From assembly GCF_001905665.1 (NCBI RefSeq), contig NZ_LIVX01000003.1, forward strand, positions 567,478 through 631,477: 64,000 nt of DNA, read 5' to 3'. Of the stretch, positions 1-8,758 are shown one piece after another (the first letter of the stretch is position 1; each line of letters starts with the position of its first letter). A model generated the notes under the pieces. The model saw only the letters and a list, made by a program, of their open reading frames with translations, did no database searches and was not told where the DNA came from. Source of the stretch: Streptomyces sp. CB02261. Lineage in GTDB: Bacteria; Actinomycetota; Actinomycetes; Streptomycetales; Streptomycetaceae. The translations under genes were made by a program, and so were the position numbers.

Positions 1-2
1 CC

Positions 3-524
3 GGTGCCTCGCAGTACGCGTCGTACGCGTCGTACCCGACCTTCTCCTCGTACGTACGGGCGCGTGGGCCCGTACTCCTGCGCACCGCGCGTTCCCTGAC
101 CGCCAACCCCTGCGACGCCGAGGACCTGCTGCAGACCGCCCTCGCCAAGACCTTCGTCGCCTGGGAGCGCATCGAGGACCACCGCGCCCTGGACGGTTAC
201 GTCCGCCGCGCGCTGCTGAACACCCGCACGTCGCAGTGGCGCAAGCGCAAGGTCGACGAGTTCGCCTGCGAGGAGCTGCCCGAGCCCGTGGGCCTCCCGG
301 TGCCGGACCCCGCCGAGCGGCAGGTGCTGCACGACGCCATGTGGCGCGCGGTGATGAAGCTGCCGGAGCGGCAACGCCAGATGGTGGTCCTGAGGTACTA
401 CGAGGACCTCAGCGAGGCCCAGACGGCCGAGGTGCTCGGGGTGTCCGTCGGCACCGTGAAGAGCGCGGTGTCCAGGGCGCTCGGCAAGCTCCGTGAGGAC
501 CCCGAGCTGACCCCCGTACGCTAG
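3..524 (+). CDS. SigE-family RNA polymerase sigma factor (5' truncated by window edge)
   Basis: The reading frame is open from the first bases of the window to a TAG at 522-524, so the start lies upstream. The visible part holds a sigma region 2 (a stretch reading DAEDLLQTALAKTFVAW, then DGYVRRALLNTRTSQWRKRK) and a C-terminal region 4 helix-turn-helix (LSEAQTAEVLGVSVGTVKSA). This arrangement and the RALLNTRTSQWR signature are typical of the actinobacterial SigE-like ECF family. Ser/Tyr-rich residues precede region 2. No anti-sigma gene follows; the next gene starts 136 bp downstream. Confidence 0.9.
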   Translation, partial: GASQYASYASYPTFSSYVRARGPVLLRTARSLTANPCDAEDLLQTALAKTFVAWERIEDHRALDGYVRRALLNTRTSQWRKRKVDEFACEELPEPVGLPVPDPAERQVLHDAMWRAVMKLPERQRQMVVLRYYEDLSEAQTAEVLGVSVGTVKSAVSRALGKLREDPELTPVR

Positions 525-588
525 CGATCGGCGCCACCGTGCGGCTCCCGCCAGTAATCACTGGCAATTTTCGTACTCCCGGGTAGTG

Positions 589-606
589 ACATACCGCTCG
601 GTATGT
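589..606. promoter_or_regulatory. Perfect palindromic operator upstream of acyl-CoA synthetase
   Basis: ACATACCG-CT-CGGTATGT is an 8+8 bp perfect inverted repeat with a 2-bp centre, lying 55 bp before the GTG of the acyl-CoA synthetase. The ACCG-N2-CGGT core is a common layout for TetR-family repressors that sense acyl-CoAs. No such regulator is adjacent, so it would act in trans. Confidence 0.6.
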
Positions 607-660
607 GCGCAGAATCTCCCCACCCTTTCTGCCACGTAGCGCCCACCGGGAGGACGCCCC

Positions 661-2313
661 GTGTACAGCACCATGCAGGACGTACAGCTGACCGTGAGCC
701 GCATCCTCAAGCACGGGATGACGATCCACGGGAAGTCCACCATCACCACCTGGACGGGCGAGCCCGAGCCGCAGCGCCGCACGTTCGCGGAGGCCGGGGC
801 GCGCGCGCACCAGCTGGCCAACGCCCTGCGCGACGAACTCGGGGTCACCGGCGACCAGCGGATCGCCACCCTCATGTGGAACAACTCGGAGCACGTCGAG
901 GCGTACTTCGCGATTCCCTCCATGGGCGCGGTCCTGCACACCCTCAACCTCCGCCTGCCCCCCGAGCAGCTGGTGTGGATCGTCAACCACGCCGCCGACC
1001 GGGTCGTCCTCGTGAACGGCTCGCTGCTCCCGCTCCTCGCCCCGCTGCTCCCGCACCTGCCGACGATCGAGCACATCGTGGTCGCGGGCCCCGGGGACCG
1101 CTCCGTCCTGGACGGCGTGGCGCCGCGCGTCCACGACTACGAGGAGCTGATCGCCGGCCGCCCGACCACGTACGACTGGCCCGAGCTCGACGAGCGTTCG
1201 GCCGCCGCCATGTGCTACACCTCCGGAACCACCGGGGACCCGAAGGGCGTCGTCTACTCCCACCGCTCCATCTACCTGCACTCCATGCAGGTGAACATGG
1301 CCGAGTCGATGGGCCTCACCGACAAGGACACGACCCTGATCGTCGTGCCGCAGTTCCACGTCAACGCCTGGGGTCTGCCGCACGCCACGTTCATGACCGG
1401 CATCAACATGCTCATGCCGGACCGTTTCCTCCAGCCCGCGCCCCTCGCCGACATGATCGAGCGCGAGAGGCCGAGCCACGCGGCCGCCGTCCCCACCATC
1501 TGGCAGGGCCTGCTCGCCGAGGTCACCGCGAACCCCCGCGACCTCTCCTCGATGGCCCAGGTCACCATCGGCGGCGCGGCCTGTCCGCCCTCGCTCATGG
1601 AGGCGTACGACCGGCTCGGCGTCCGGCTCTGCCACGCCTGGGGCATGACCGAGACCTCCCCGCTGGGCACGATGGCCCACCCGCCGACCGGTCTGACCGC
1701 CGAGGAGGAGTGGCCGTACAGGATCACGCAGGGCCGCTTCCCCGCCGGCGTCGAGGCGCGCCTGGTCGGCCCCGGCGGCGACCACCTGCCCTGGGACGGC
1801 GAGTCGGCCGGTGAGCTGGAGGTGCGCGGCACCTGGATCGCGGGCTCGTACTTCGGCGGCATCGACGCCGAGGCCGTCCGCCCGGCCGACAAGTTCAGCG
1901 AGGACGGCTGGCTCAAGACCGGCGACGTGGGCGTGATCAGCCCCGACGGCTTCCTCACCCTCACCGACCGCGCGAAGGACGTCATCAAGTCGGGCGGCGA
2001 GTGGATCTCCAGCGTCGAGCTGGAGAACGCGCTCATGGCGCACCCGGCGGTCGCCGAGGCCGCCGTCGTCGCCGTGCCCGACGAGAAGTGGGGCGAGCGG
2101 CCGCTGGCGACCGTCGTGCTGAAGGAGGGGGCGACGGCGGACTACGAGACGCTGAAGTCCTTCCTCGGCGACGAGGGCGGCATCGCCAGGTGGCAGCTGC
2201 CGGAGCGCTGGGCGATCGTGCCGGCCGTGCCGAAGACGAGCGTGGGCAAGTTCGACAAGAAGGTCATCCGCAGGCAGTACGCGGAGGGCGAGCTGGACGT
2301 GACCGAGCTGTAG
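661..2313 (+). CDS. Long-chain acyl-CoA synthetase (AMP-forming)
   Basis: A 550-residue member of the ANL superfamily that would activate a fatty acid to acyl-AMP and then acyl-CoA in the cytoplasm. Seen directly: the P-loop [16 protein letters not shown] near residue 185, the WGMTETSP motif, GWLKTGDVG and the hinge region [19 protein letters not shown], and the C-terminal catalytic lysine motif [10 protein letters not shown] near residue 530. Length is normal for a FadD-like enzyme. The GTG start is preceded by GGGAGGA 6 bp upstream. A perfect palindrome lies in its promoter region. The large open frame on the opposite strand is a GC-rich shadow. Confidence 0.93.
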   Translation: MYSTMQDVQLTVSRILKHGMTIHGKSTITTWTGEPEPQRRTFAEAGARAHQLANALRDELGVTGDQRIATLMWNNSEHVEAYFAIPSMGAVLHTLNLRLPPEQLVWIVNHAADRVVLVNGSLLPLLAPLLPHLPTIEHIVVAGPGDRSVLDGVAPRVHDYEELIAGRPTTYDWPELDERSAAAMCYTSGTTGDPKGVVYSHRSIYLHSMQVNMAESMGLTDKDTTLIVVPQFHVNAWGLPHATFMTGINMLMPDRFLQPAPLADMIERERPSHAAAVPTIWQGLLAEVTANPRDLSSMAQVTIGGAACPPSLMEAYDRLGVRLCHAWGMTETSPLGTMAHPPTGLTAEEEWPYRITQGRFPAGVEARLVGPGGDHLPWDGESAGELEVRGTWIAGSYFGGIDAEAVRPADKFSEDGWLKTGDVGVISPDGFLTLTDRAKDVIKSGGEWISSVELENALMAHPAVAEAAVVAVPDEKWGERPLATVVLKEGATADYETLKSFLGDEGGIARWQLPERWAIVPAVPKTSVGKFDKKVIRRQYAEGELDVTEL

Positions 2314-2358
2314 GTCCCCTGCGTCCACCACCGATCGGCACCGACCGGCCCCACAGGG

Positions 2359-5300
2359 CTAGTTGGTGCCGATCTTCGCGAGCAGGTCGACGATCCGGGC
2401 CTGGACCTCGGCGCTGTTCGAGCGCTCGGCGAGGAAGAGGACCGTCTCGCCGGAGGACAGCTGCGGCAGCTCCTCCTCGACGAGGTCGGTCGAGGTGTAG
2501 ACGACGAGCGGGGTGCGGTTGAGCTGCCCGTTCGCCCGCAGCCAGTCGATGATCCCGGCCCGGCGGCGGCGCACCTGCATCAGGTCCATCACCACCAGGT
2601 TCGGCTGCGTCCGGGTCGCGAGCGCGACCGCCTCCGTGTCCGTGGCGGCCCGCGCGACCTGCATCCCACGCCGCTCCAGGGTGGCCGCGAGCGCCTCCGC
2701 GATGTCCTCGTGCTCCTCGATCAGCAGGACCCGGGACGGGTGCTGCTCGCTGTCGCGCGGCGCGAGCGCCTTGAGGAGTACGGCCGGATCGGCGCCGTAC
2801 GCGGCCTCCCGGGTCGCCTGCCCGAGCCCGGCCGCGAGCAGCACCGGCACCTCGGCGGCGACGGCGGCCTGGCGCAGCGACTGGAGCGCGGTACGGGTGA
2901 TGGGGCCGGTCAGCGGGTCGACGAAGAGCGCGGCCGGGAAGGCGGCGATCTGGGCGTCGACCTCCTCACGGGAGTGCACGATCACCGGCCGGTAGCCCCG
3001 GTCGCTCAGCGCCTGCTGGGTGGAGACGTCGGGTGCGGGCCAGACGAGGAGCCGGCGCGGGTTGTCGAGGGGCTCGGGCGGCAGTTCGTCGTCGACCGGG
3101 CGCGGAGCCGGCCGGTTGGCGACCTCGACGGCTCCGCCGGGACCGTCGAGCGGCTCGGGGCCCTCGGCGGAACCCGCGGCGGGTGCTCCTATGGCGTACG
3201 CGCGGCCCTCGGAGGCGGCGGGGACGAGCCCGAGCGCGGGCTCGGGCGGGGTGGGCACCGGAGCGGACTCCGGCTGCGGGTGCGGCCTGGCCTCGCCCGC
3301 GGCCGGTACGGCTGCCGCGGCGGCCGGCGGGTCGACCTCCGGCGGGGTGGCGAGCTTGCGCCGCCGCCCGGAGCCGTTGGACGGCGCACCGGGGGCCGCG
3401 GGAGCCGGCGGTGCCGAGGGGGCCTGCGGTGCCACGGGGGCTGCCGGGGCCGGGGGCGCGGAAGGTGTCGCGGCGGCCGGCGGGACGAAGGGGACGCCCT
3501 GTCCGAGGGTGCGGACGCTGAACGCCCGTCCGTGGCTGTGGTCCTTGGGCATGGGCAGCTCGGGCGGCAGCGGTACGGAACCGGTACCCGTAACGGAACC
3601 CGTGCTGTCCCGGGGCGCGGCCGGCGGCTCCGGCTCCGGGCGCGGCGGTGCGACGGCCCGACGACGCCCGGTCGGTTCGGCCGGCGGCATGACCGGGGGG
3701 ACGACCGGCGGGACGAGCCCCGGCGGCTGTGTGTGCGGGTGGGGCTGCGGCGGCGTGTGGTCGGCGCCCGGGACACCCCGTACGGCCTCGTGCTGCCCCT
3801 CGTCGGCGACCGGCAGCGGCCCGGCGACCGGCAGCGGCCCGGCGACCGGATCGGAACGGTCTGCGTCGGCGGGCGGGAGCGCGAACGGCGTCCGGGGCCC
3901 GGCCTCGGCCGCCGCCGCCCGCTCCTGAGCGGCGGCGAGCGCCCGACGACGGCGCCCGCTGGGCTGCCCCTCCGGCACCCCCTCACCCGAACCGGAGGAA
4001 CCCGAACCGGAATCGGAAGCGGAACCCGGACCTGACGCGACGGCCGGGAGGGCGCGGGCCAGGGCCGGAGCGCCCGAGGGCTCGACGGCGACACCCTGCG
4101 GCGGCACGGCGGCGCCGAGCGCGGCACGCCCCTGCGCGCCTTCTGCGGCGGTCACCACGGACCCCTCGGCGGGTCGGCCACGGCGGCGCCCGGTCGGCTC
4201 GACACCGGACCCGGCAGGCGCCCCTGAAGGAGCGACGGGGGATCCGGAGGAGACGGGGGCGGCGTCGGCGGCCGCGTTCTGCTGGGCCGGGATCAGCTCG
4301 GCGGCCCCGGCGGCCTCTCCCGTACGGGCACGGCGGCGCCCGCTGGGCTCCGTACCGCCGTCGGGGGCGACCGCGCTCTCCAGGAAGGCGTCCGTGGAGC
4401 CGCGCCGGGCCCGTCGCCGGCCCCCTCCGGAGGTCTCCGGGGAGTCGGCGCCCGGAGGCGGCGTGTAGGGCGCGCCGGCCTGCACGGGCAGCGCGAGGGC
4501 CTCACGCCCGCCGCCGGCCGGTGCCGCGGCCCTCGGCGCCGTGGGGACGGTGCCCCGCCCGCTGCCGAGCGGGACTTCGAGGACGTACGCGCCGCCGCTC
4601 GTCCCGGGCACCTCGTGGGTCTGCACGACACCGGCGTGCGCCGCCACGATCCCGCGCACGACGGGCCCGTGGACTGAGTCGCCGCCGGCGTAGGGGCCGC
4701 GGACCTCGATCCGTACGACGTCACCGCGCTGTGCGGCCGCGACGACGATCGTGGAGTCGGCGGGGCCGGCGCCCGGGGCGGCGGCCCGGTTCTTGCCGGT
4801 GGCGTCGACACCGGCGACGTCCGCGACGAGGTGCGCGAGCGCCGTCGCGAGCCGGGCCGCGTCGACCTCGGCCTCGATGGGCGGCGCGTGCACGGCGAAC
4901 TGCGCGCGGCCGGGCCCGATCAGCTCGACGGCCCGGTCGATGCCGGCCGTCACGACCCCGTCGAGGAGCGCGACGCGCTTGTCGAGCTGCTCGGCGCCGG
5001 AGTCCAGGCGCTGGTAGCCCAGGACGTTGTCGACGAGCGCCGTCATCCGGGCGTACCCGGCGGCCAGGTGGTGCAGGACCTGGTTGGCCTCGGGCCACAG
5101 CTGCCCCGCGTCGTCGGCGGCGAGGGCGCCCAGCTGCGTGCGCAGCTCCTCCAGGGGGCCGCGCAGCGACTCGGCGAGGACGGCCGTGAGCTGCTCGTGC
5201 CGGGCGGCGAGGGCGGCGTACCGCTCCTGCTGCGCCTCCCGTTCCGCCGCGTTCCGCTCGGCGCGGTCGGCGAGTTCGGCGGCGTGTTCCTCGACGAGCT

Positions 5301-6105
5301 GCTCGTACGGCCTGCGGTCGGTGAAGGTCATGACGGCGCCGACGAGCTGGTCGCCGTCGCGGACCGGGGCGGTCGTCAGGTCGACGGGGACCCGCTCGCC
5401 CTTCTTCGACCACAGGACCTGCCCGCGCACGCGGTGCTTGCGGCCCGACTTGAGGGTGTCCGCGAGGGGGGACTCCTCGTACGGGAAGGGGTCGCCGTCG
5501 GCGCGCTTGGCGAGGATCAGCGGGTGCAGCTCCTGGCCGCCGAGCTCGCCGGCCCGGTAGCCGAGGATCTGCGCGGCGGCCGGGTTGACGAGGACGACCC
5601 TGCCGTCGGTGTCCGTGCCGACGACGCCCTCGGCCGCGGCGCGCAGGATCATCTCGGTCTGCCGCTGCGAGCGGGCCAGCTCGGCCTCGGTGTCGAGGGT
5701 GCCGGTGAGGTCCCGGACGACCAGCATGAGCAGCTCGTCGCCGGTGTAGCCGCTGTACGAGTCGTAGGCCTCGCGGCCGTCCTCCAGGCTGGCGCTGGTC
5801 ACCTCGACGGGGAACTCGCCGCCGTCCGTACGGCGGGCCATCATCCGGGTCGGCTTGGTGCGGCCGCGCTCGTCGGTGCCCTCGGGGCGGCGCATGGAGC
5901 CGGGGATGAGGCGCGAGTCGAAGTCGGGCAGCAGATCGAGGAGGCCGCGTCCGACGAGTGCGGTGCCCGGTGTCTCGAACATGCCGAGGGCGATGGTGTT
6001 GGCGTTGACGACCGTGCCGTTGCAGTTGACGAGCACGAGGCCGTCGGGGAGGGCGTCGAGTATGGCTGCGAGGCGAGCAGCGCCTCGGGATGGCCTGCTG
6101 CTCAC
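2359..6105 (-). CDS. PAS-domain sensory scaffold with degenerate kinase core and receiver-like domains
   Basis: A protein of about 1248 residues. In order: an N-terminal PAS domain (ILDALPDGLVLVNCNGTVV), a second PAS domain with PAC (about 150-265), a coiled coil and DHp-like helix pair, a GHKL-like fold, a Pro/Ala-rich disordered linker of roughly 480 residues, then two receiver-like domains. The DHp region reads LAESLRGPLEELR where a kinase has SHELRTPL, so the phospho-accepting His is absent, and the N-box is not recognisable. The last receiver keeps EEHED and MDLM (candidate phospho-Asp) but lacks the usual Lys. The linker carries six GRRR motifs, mostly within P(S/T)GRRR. I chose the GTG at 6105 because GGGAGG sits just upstream; a GTG at 6129 is also possible. 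Signalling partner unknown. Confidence 0.85.
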   Translation of the reverse strand: MSSRPSRGAARLAAILDALPDGLVLVNCNGTVVNANTIALGMFETPGTALVGRGLLDLLPDFDSRLIPGSMRRPEGTDERGRTKPTRMMARRTDGGEFPVEVTSASLEDGREAYDSYSGYTGDELLMLVVRDLTGTLDTEAELARSQRQTEMILRAAAEGVVGTDTDGRVVLVNPAAAQILGYRAGELGGQELHPLILAKRADGDPFPYEESPLADTLKSGRKHRVRGQVLWSKKGERVPVDLTTAPVRDGDQLVGAVMTFTDRRPYEQLVEEHAAELADRAERNAAEREAQQERYAALAARHEQLTAVLAESLRGPLEELRTQLGALAADDAGQLWPEANQVLHHLAAGYARMTALVDNVLGYQRLDSGAEQLDKRVALLDGVVTAGIDRAVELIGPGRAQFAVHAPPIEAEVDAARLATALAHLVADVAGVDATGKNRAAAPGAGPADSTIVVAAAQRGDVVRIEVRGPYAGGDSVHGPVVRGIVAAHAGVVQTHEVPGTSGGAYVLEVPLGSGRGTVPTAPRAAAPAGGGREALALPVQAGAPYTPPPGADSPETSGGGRRRARRGSTDAFLESAVAPDGGTEPSGRRRARTGEAAGAAELIPAQQNAAADAAPVSSGSPVAPSGAPAGSGVEPTGRRRGRPAEGSVVTAAEGAQGRAALGAAVPPQGVAVEPSGAPALARALPAVASGPGSASDSGSGSSGSGEGVPEGQPSGRRRRALAAAQERAAAAEAGPRTPFALPPADADRSDPVAGPLPVAGPLPVADEGQHEAVRGVPGADHTPPQPHPHTQPPGLVPPVVPPVMPPAEPTGRRRAVAPPRPEPEPPAAPRDSTGSVTGTGSVPLPPELPMPKDHSHGRAFSVRTLGQGVPFVPPAAATPSAPPAPAAPVAPQAPSAPPAPAAPGAPSNGSGRRRKLATPPEVDPPAAAAAVPAAGEARPHPQPESAPVPTPPEPALGLVPAASEGRAYAIGAPAAGSAEGPEPLDGPGGAVEVANRPAPRPVDDELPPEPLDNPRRLLVWPAPDVSTQQALSDRGYRPVIVHSREEVDAQIAAFPAALFVDPLTGPITRTALQSLRQAAVAAEVPVLLAAGLGQATREAAYGADPAVLLKALAPRDSEQHPSRVLLIEEHEDIAEALAATLERRGMQVARAATDTEAVALATRTQPNLVVMDLMQVRRRRAGIIDWLRANGQLNRTPLVVYTSTDLVEEELPQLSSGETVLFLAERSNSAEVQARIVDLLAKIGTN

Positions 6106-6242
6106 GACGACGCTTCCTCCCTGACGCACTGCACGTGCTTGCCTATCGGCCGGCCGGCCCCATCTTGCCCCTCGGGCCGCAGCCTGTCACGGAAGGGAGT
6201 CTAAGGGAGCCTCCGGGGGTGCCCCCTGCCTCATCCTTCCTG

Positions 6243-6674
6243 TCACCCCCTGACGAGGGGAAGGACCGGCTCCAGGTTCTCCCAGCGGGCGATCTCGCAG
6301 CCGTCGGCGCGGGAGAAGCGTGCGTCGACGGAGCGGCCCCGCCAGGTGCCGGTGACCTGGGCGACGGCGGGTCCGCCGTACACCTGCGTACAGAGCTGGT
6401 CCTCGGGCACCGGCCGGAACGGGTCCTCGGCGGCCCCGGCGAGCCGTTCGAGCCGCTCGCAGGCCTTGTCACGGGCCGGGTGGTTCCCGCCCGCCTTGTC
6501 GCCGCAGCTCAGCTCGAAGGTGCCGTCGGCGTCCGGGTGGCCGCTCTCGGCGATCGTGACGGTCAGCGTGTCGGGCCCGGCCGGCGCGAGCAGGGGCAGC
6601 GGCGGCAGCGGGCCGAGTCCGGCGGCGCCGGCGGCGGTGGTGGCGAGGGTCGCGAGGGCGAGGCGGCGCAGCAT
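6243..6674 (-). CDS. Subtilisin-inhibitor-like (SSI) secreted protease inhibitor
   Basis: A 143-residue precursor with a signal peptide (LRRLALATLATTAAGAAGL) and a mature domain matching the Streptomyces subtilisin inhibitor family. Four cysteines sit at the expected spacing (SCGDKAG, DKAC, LCTQVYGG, DGC), giving the two family disulfides. The start at 6674 is supported by TGGAGATCCGT just upstream. In this family the residue two after the reactive-loop Cys is P1; here it is Gln (C-T-Q-V-Y), where Met or Lys is common, so the target protease may differ. Extracellular; expressed as a single gene. Confidence 0.93.
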   Translation of the reverse strand: MLRRLALATLATTAAGAAGLGPLPPLPLLAPAGPDTLTVTIAESGHPDADGTFELSCGDKAGGNHPARDKACERLERLAGAAEDPFRPVPEDQLCTQVYGGPAVAQVTGTWRGRSVDARFSRADGCEIARWENLEPVLPLVRG

Positions 6675-6913
6675 ACGGATCTCCAGGTACGAGGGTGTAC
6701 GGCGGGCACGGGCGCGCACACGCGTGCCCCGCCCCCTCTAACGCTCCGGGCGCCGGGGCGTTGCGCAACCGGTGTGCGCCGGGAGGTCCCCACGGCGCGC
6801 CGTGGGGCTTTGCCCTCGACCCCGCAGGACTAGTACGGTGAGAATCGATTGGTGACAGCCGGTTCGCCTGTGTCATCATCTGCACGCACCGAACGCGCAG
6901 GCGCGAGGTGCAT

Positions 6914-7004
6914 GGAGGCGTCGCCTAGTCCGGTCTATGGCGCCGCACTGCTAATGCGGTTTGGGTCTTAAAGCCCATCGAGGGTTCAAATCCCTCCGCC
7001 TCCG
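6914..7004 (+). tRNA. tRNA-Ser (anticodon GCU)
   Basis: The acceptor stem GGAGGCG pairs with CGCCTCC, followed by discriminator G. The anticodon loop reads CTGCTAA with GCT, giving Ser. A long variable arm (TTTGGGTCTTAAAGCCCA) marks a class II tRNA, and the T-arm GGGTTCAAATCCC is intact. CCA is not encoded. A strong hairpin follows 6 bp later. Confidence 0.97.
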
Positions 7005-7010
7005 CCCTAC

Positions 7011-7040
7011 CGAAGCCCCGGCCCCCAGGCCGGGGCTTCG
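7011..7040 (+). terminator. Terminator of tRNA-Ser(GCU)
   Basis: CGAAGCCCCGGCC and GGCCGGGGCTTCG form a perfect 13-bp stem with a 4-nt CCCA loop, directly after the tRNA. Confidence 0.85.
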
Positions 7041-7286
7041 GCCGTTCCGGGCCCCGCCCTCCGGCCCATGTGACCCCGGTCTCTTTCCGCGTGTCTTCAC
7101 CCCACCAGACGCCACCGCCCCCGCTCACCCGCACCTGCCCTGCTGCGCCCCCAGGACGGCGTTTTCGCAGGTCACAAGGGGTGCGAGCAATGGATTTCAC
7201 ATGGCGGCGGCAGTCATGTAATGTTCTTCCTGTCGCCGCGAGCGGGCCGAAAGGCCGGGGAGCGAAGGCAAGAAACAAAAGAACAA

Positions 7287-7359
7287 GCACTCGTAGCTTA
7301 ACGGATAGAGCATCTGACTACGGATCAGAAGGTTGCAGGTTCGAATCCTGCCGAGTGCA
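7287..7359 (+). tRNA. tRNA-Arg (anticodon ACG)
   Basis: The acceptor stem GCACTCG pairs with CGAGTGC, followed by discriminator A. The anticodon stem-loop TCTGA-CTACGGA-TCAGA carries ACG (Arg, read as ICG after TadA editing). The T-arm GCAGGTTCGAATCCTGC is intact. The editing enzyme gene tadA lies about 22 kb downstream in this same window. Confidence 0.97.
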
Positions 7360-7365
7360 CAGAGA

Positions 7366-7397
7366 CAAGAGGCCCGGACGAAAGTCCGGGTCTCTTG
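7366..7397 (+). terminator. Terminator of tRNA-Arg(ACG)
   Basis: CAAGAGGCCCGGAC, a GAAA tetraloop and GTCCGGGTCTCTTG form a 14-bp stem with one G-T pair, 6 bp after the tRNA. Confidence 0.85.
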
Positions 7398-7404
7398 CGT
7401 TTGT

Positions 7405-7427
7405 GGCCCCGGACGGTGTCCGGGGCC
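7405..7427 (-). terminator. Terminator of the flavin oxidoreductase gene
   Basis: GGCCCCGGAC-GGT-GTCCGGGGCC forms a perfect 10-bp stem. It lies 9 bp past the stop of the minus-strand oxidoreductase and faces the tRNA-Arg terminator. Confidence 0.7.
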
Positions 7428-7435
7428 TCTCGCGT

Positions 7436-8665
7436 TCAGGCCGCGACCTCGGCGGGGGCGGTCTGGTGGGGCTGGGGGTGGAGGAGGGGGCGGCGGCGGG
7501 TCGGGAGGCCCAGGGTCGGGTGGGAGATGGCCCAGGCCGCCCCCTTGCAGATCAGTTCCTTGTAGGTGGCGGCGAGTCGGCCCGTCAGCGCGCGGTCGAC
7601 GGCGCGGTCGTCGGCCGTGACGTACTGGATCAGGCCGTTGCCGCGGCCGAGCGAGATGCACTGGTTGAAGTAGCGGAGCGGGATGCTCGGGACCTTCCCG
7701 CCGGTCAGGCGTGCCGCGATGGCGTCGGCGGCCTGCCAGGCCATGGGGGTGCCCGTGGCGCACGACATCCGCAGCGGCTTCTCGCCGGGGCCCATCGCCA
7801 TGGCGGCGTCACCGACGGCGTACACGTCGGGGTGCGAGACCGAGCGCATGGTCCCGTCGACCACGATCTGGCCGGCGTCCGTGAGCTCCAGGGTGGTGGC
7901 CCGCGCCAGCGGGTTGGCCGCGAAGCCCGTGGTCCAGACGGTGACCGCGGCCGGGAGGGCCGTGCCGTCGGCGGTCGTCGCGTGGTCTGCGGCCACGGCC
8001 GTGACGGCGGTGCCCTCGTGGACGGTGATGCCGAGCCCGTCGACGACCTTCCGCAGGTGCCGGCGGCCCTTGGGCGAGAGCCAGTCACCGAGGCCGCCGC
8101 GGACGGCGAGGGCGACGTCGAGGTCCGGGCGGGCCTCGGCGATCTCGGTCACGGCCTCCAGGCCGGTGAGGCCGCCGCCCACCACGAGCACGGGCTGTCC
8201 GGCGTCCAGCCGGGCCAGGCGTTCGCGCAGCCGCAGCGCGCCGGGGCGGCCGGCGACGTCGTGGGCGTGCTCGGCGGCGCCGGGGACGCCGTGGTTGCTC
8301 CAGGCGCTGCCGAGGGCGTACACGAGGGTGTCGTAGGCGAGTTCCTCGGTCCCTCCGGCCTGCTCGGTCCGTCCGGTGCCGTGCGGGTCCACCGCGGTGA
8401 CGGTGACGGTCTTGCGGTCGACGTCGACGCCGGTGACCTTGGCGAGCTTCACCTCGACGCCGGTGCCCGCGAACACCTCGCGGAAGGGGCGCGGCCTCAG
8501 GTCCTGGCCGGCCGCCAGCTGGTGCATCCGGACGCGCTCGACGAAGTCGGGCTCGGCGTTGACGAGGGTGAGGGCGACGTCCTCGCGGCGCAGCCGCTTG
8601 GCGATGCGCCCGGCAGCGATGGCTCCGGCGTAGCCGGCTCCGAGAACGATGATGCGGTGCTGCAT
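7436..8665 (-). CDS. NAD(P)/FAD-dependent oxidoreductase, type II NADH dehydrogenase-like
   Basis: 409 residues with two Rossmann motifs: the N-terminal FAD motif IIVLGAGYAGAIAA and a central NAD(P) motif VLVVGGGLTGLEA, plus the late FAD-binding motif VYAVGDAA. It resembles NDH-2-type or carotenoid/quinone-linked flavoproteins and should pass electrons from NAD(P)H to an acceptor near the membrane. The gene lies 93 bp downstream of the ECF41 sigma factor on the same strand. ECF41 genes are typically next to oxidoreductase, decarboxylase or epimerase genes that they control, so this is its probable target. Substrate unknown. Confidence 0.85.
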   Translation of the reverse strand: MQHRIIVLGAGYAGAIAAGRIAKRLRREDVALTLVNAEPDFVERVRMHQLAAGQDLRPRPFREVFAGTGVEVKLAKVTGVDVDRKTVTVTAVDPHGTGRTEQAGGTEELAYDTLVYALGSAWSNHGVPGAAEHAHDVAGRPGALRLRERLARLDAGQPVLVVGGGLTGLEAVTEIAEARPDLDVALAVRGGLGDWLSPKGRRHLRKVVDGLGITVHEGTAVTAVAADHATTADGTALPAAVTVWTTGFAANPLARATTLELTDAGQIVVDGTMRSVSHPDVYAVGDAAMAMGPGEKPLRMSCATGTPMAWQAADAIAARLTGGKVPSIPLRYFNQCISLGRGNGLIQYVTADDRAVDRALTGRLAATYKELICKGAAWAISHPTLGLPTRRRPLLHPQPHQTAPAEVAA

Positions 8666-8730
8666 GTCCGTGCTCCTGTCTTCCGCGGGTTCGCACCTTG
8701 AACAGGGCAGCCCCGCGATTCCTGACAGGG

Positions 8731-8758
8731 TCCCGGTGTGAAGCAGGTCACACCGGGA
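8731..8758 (-). terminator. Hairpin between sigJ and oxidoreductase
   Basis: TCCCGGTGTGA-AGCAGG-TCACACCGGGA is a perfect 11-bp stem abutting the sigJ stop codon. It probably separates or attenuates transcription into the oxidoreductase gene. Just downstream on the minus strand is TGTCAGG followed by CTGTTC, loosely resembling the ECF41 promoter type (TGTCACA, then CGTC). Confidence 0.6.

Noticed and set aside
409..2331. Long minus-strand open frame of 640 codons
   Set aside because: It lies wholly antisense to the acyl-CoA synthetase, has Arg/Gly/Val-rich noise composition and no domain; typical GC-rich shadow.
4000..6000. Several plus-strand frames of 400+ codons opposite the PAS protein
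   Set aside because: Arg/Ala-rich shadows of the Pro/Ala-rich linker and PAS coding sequence.
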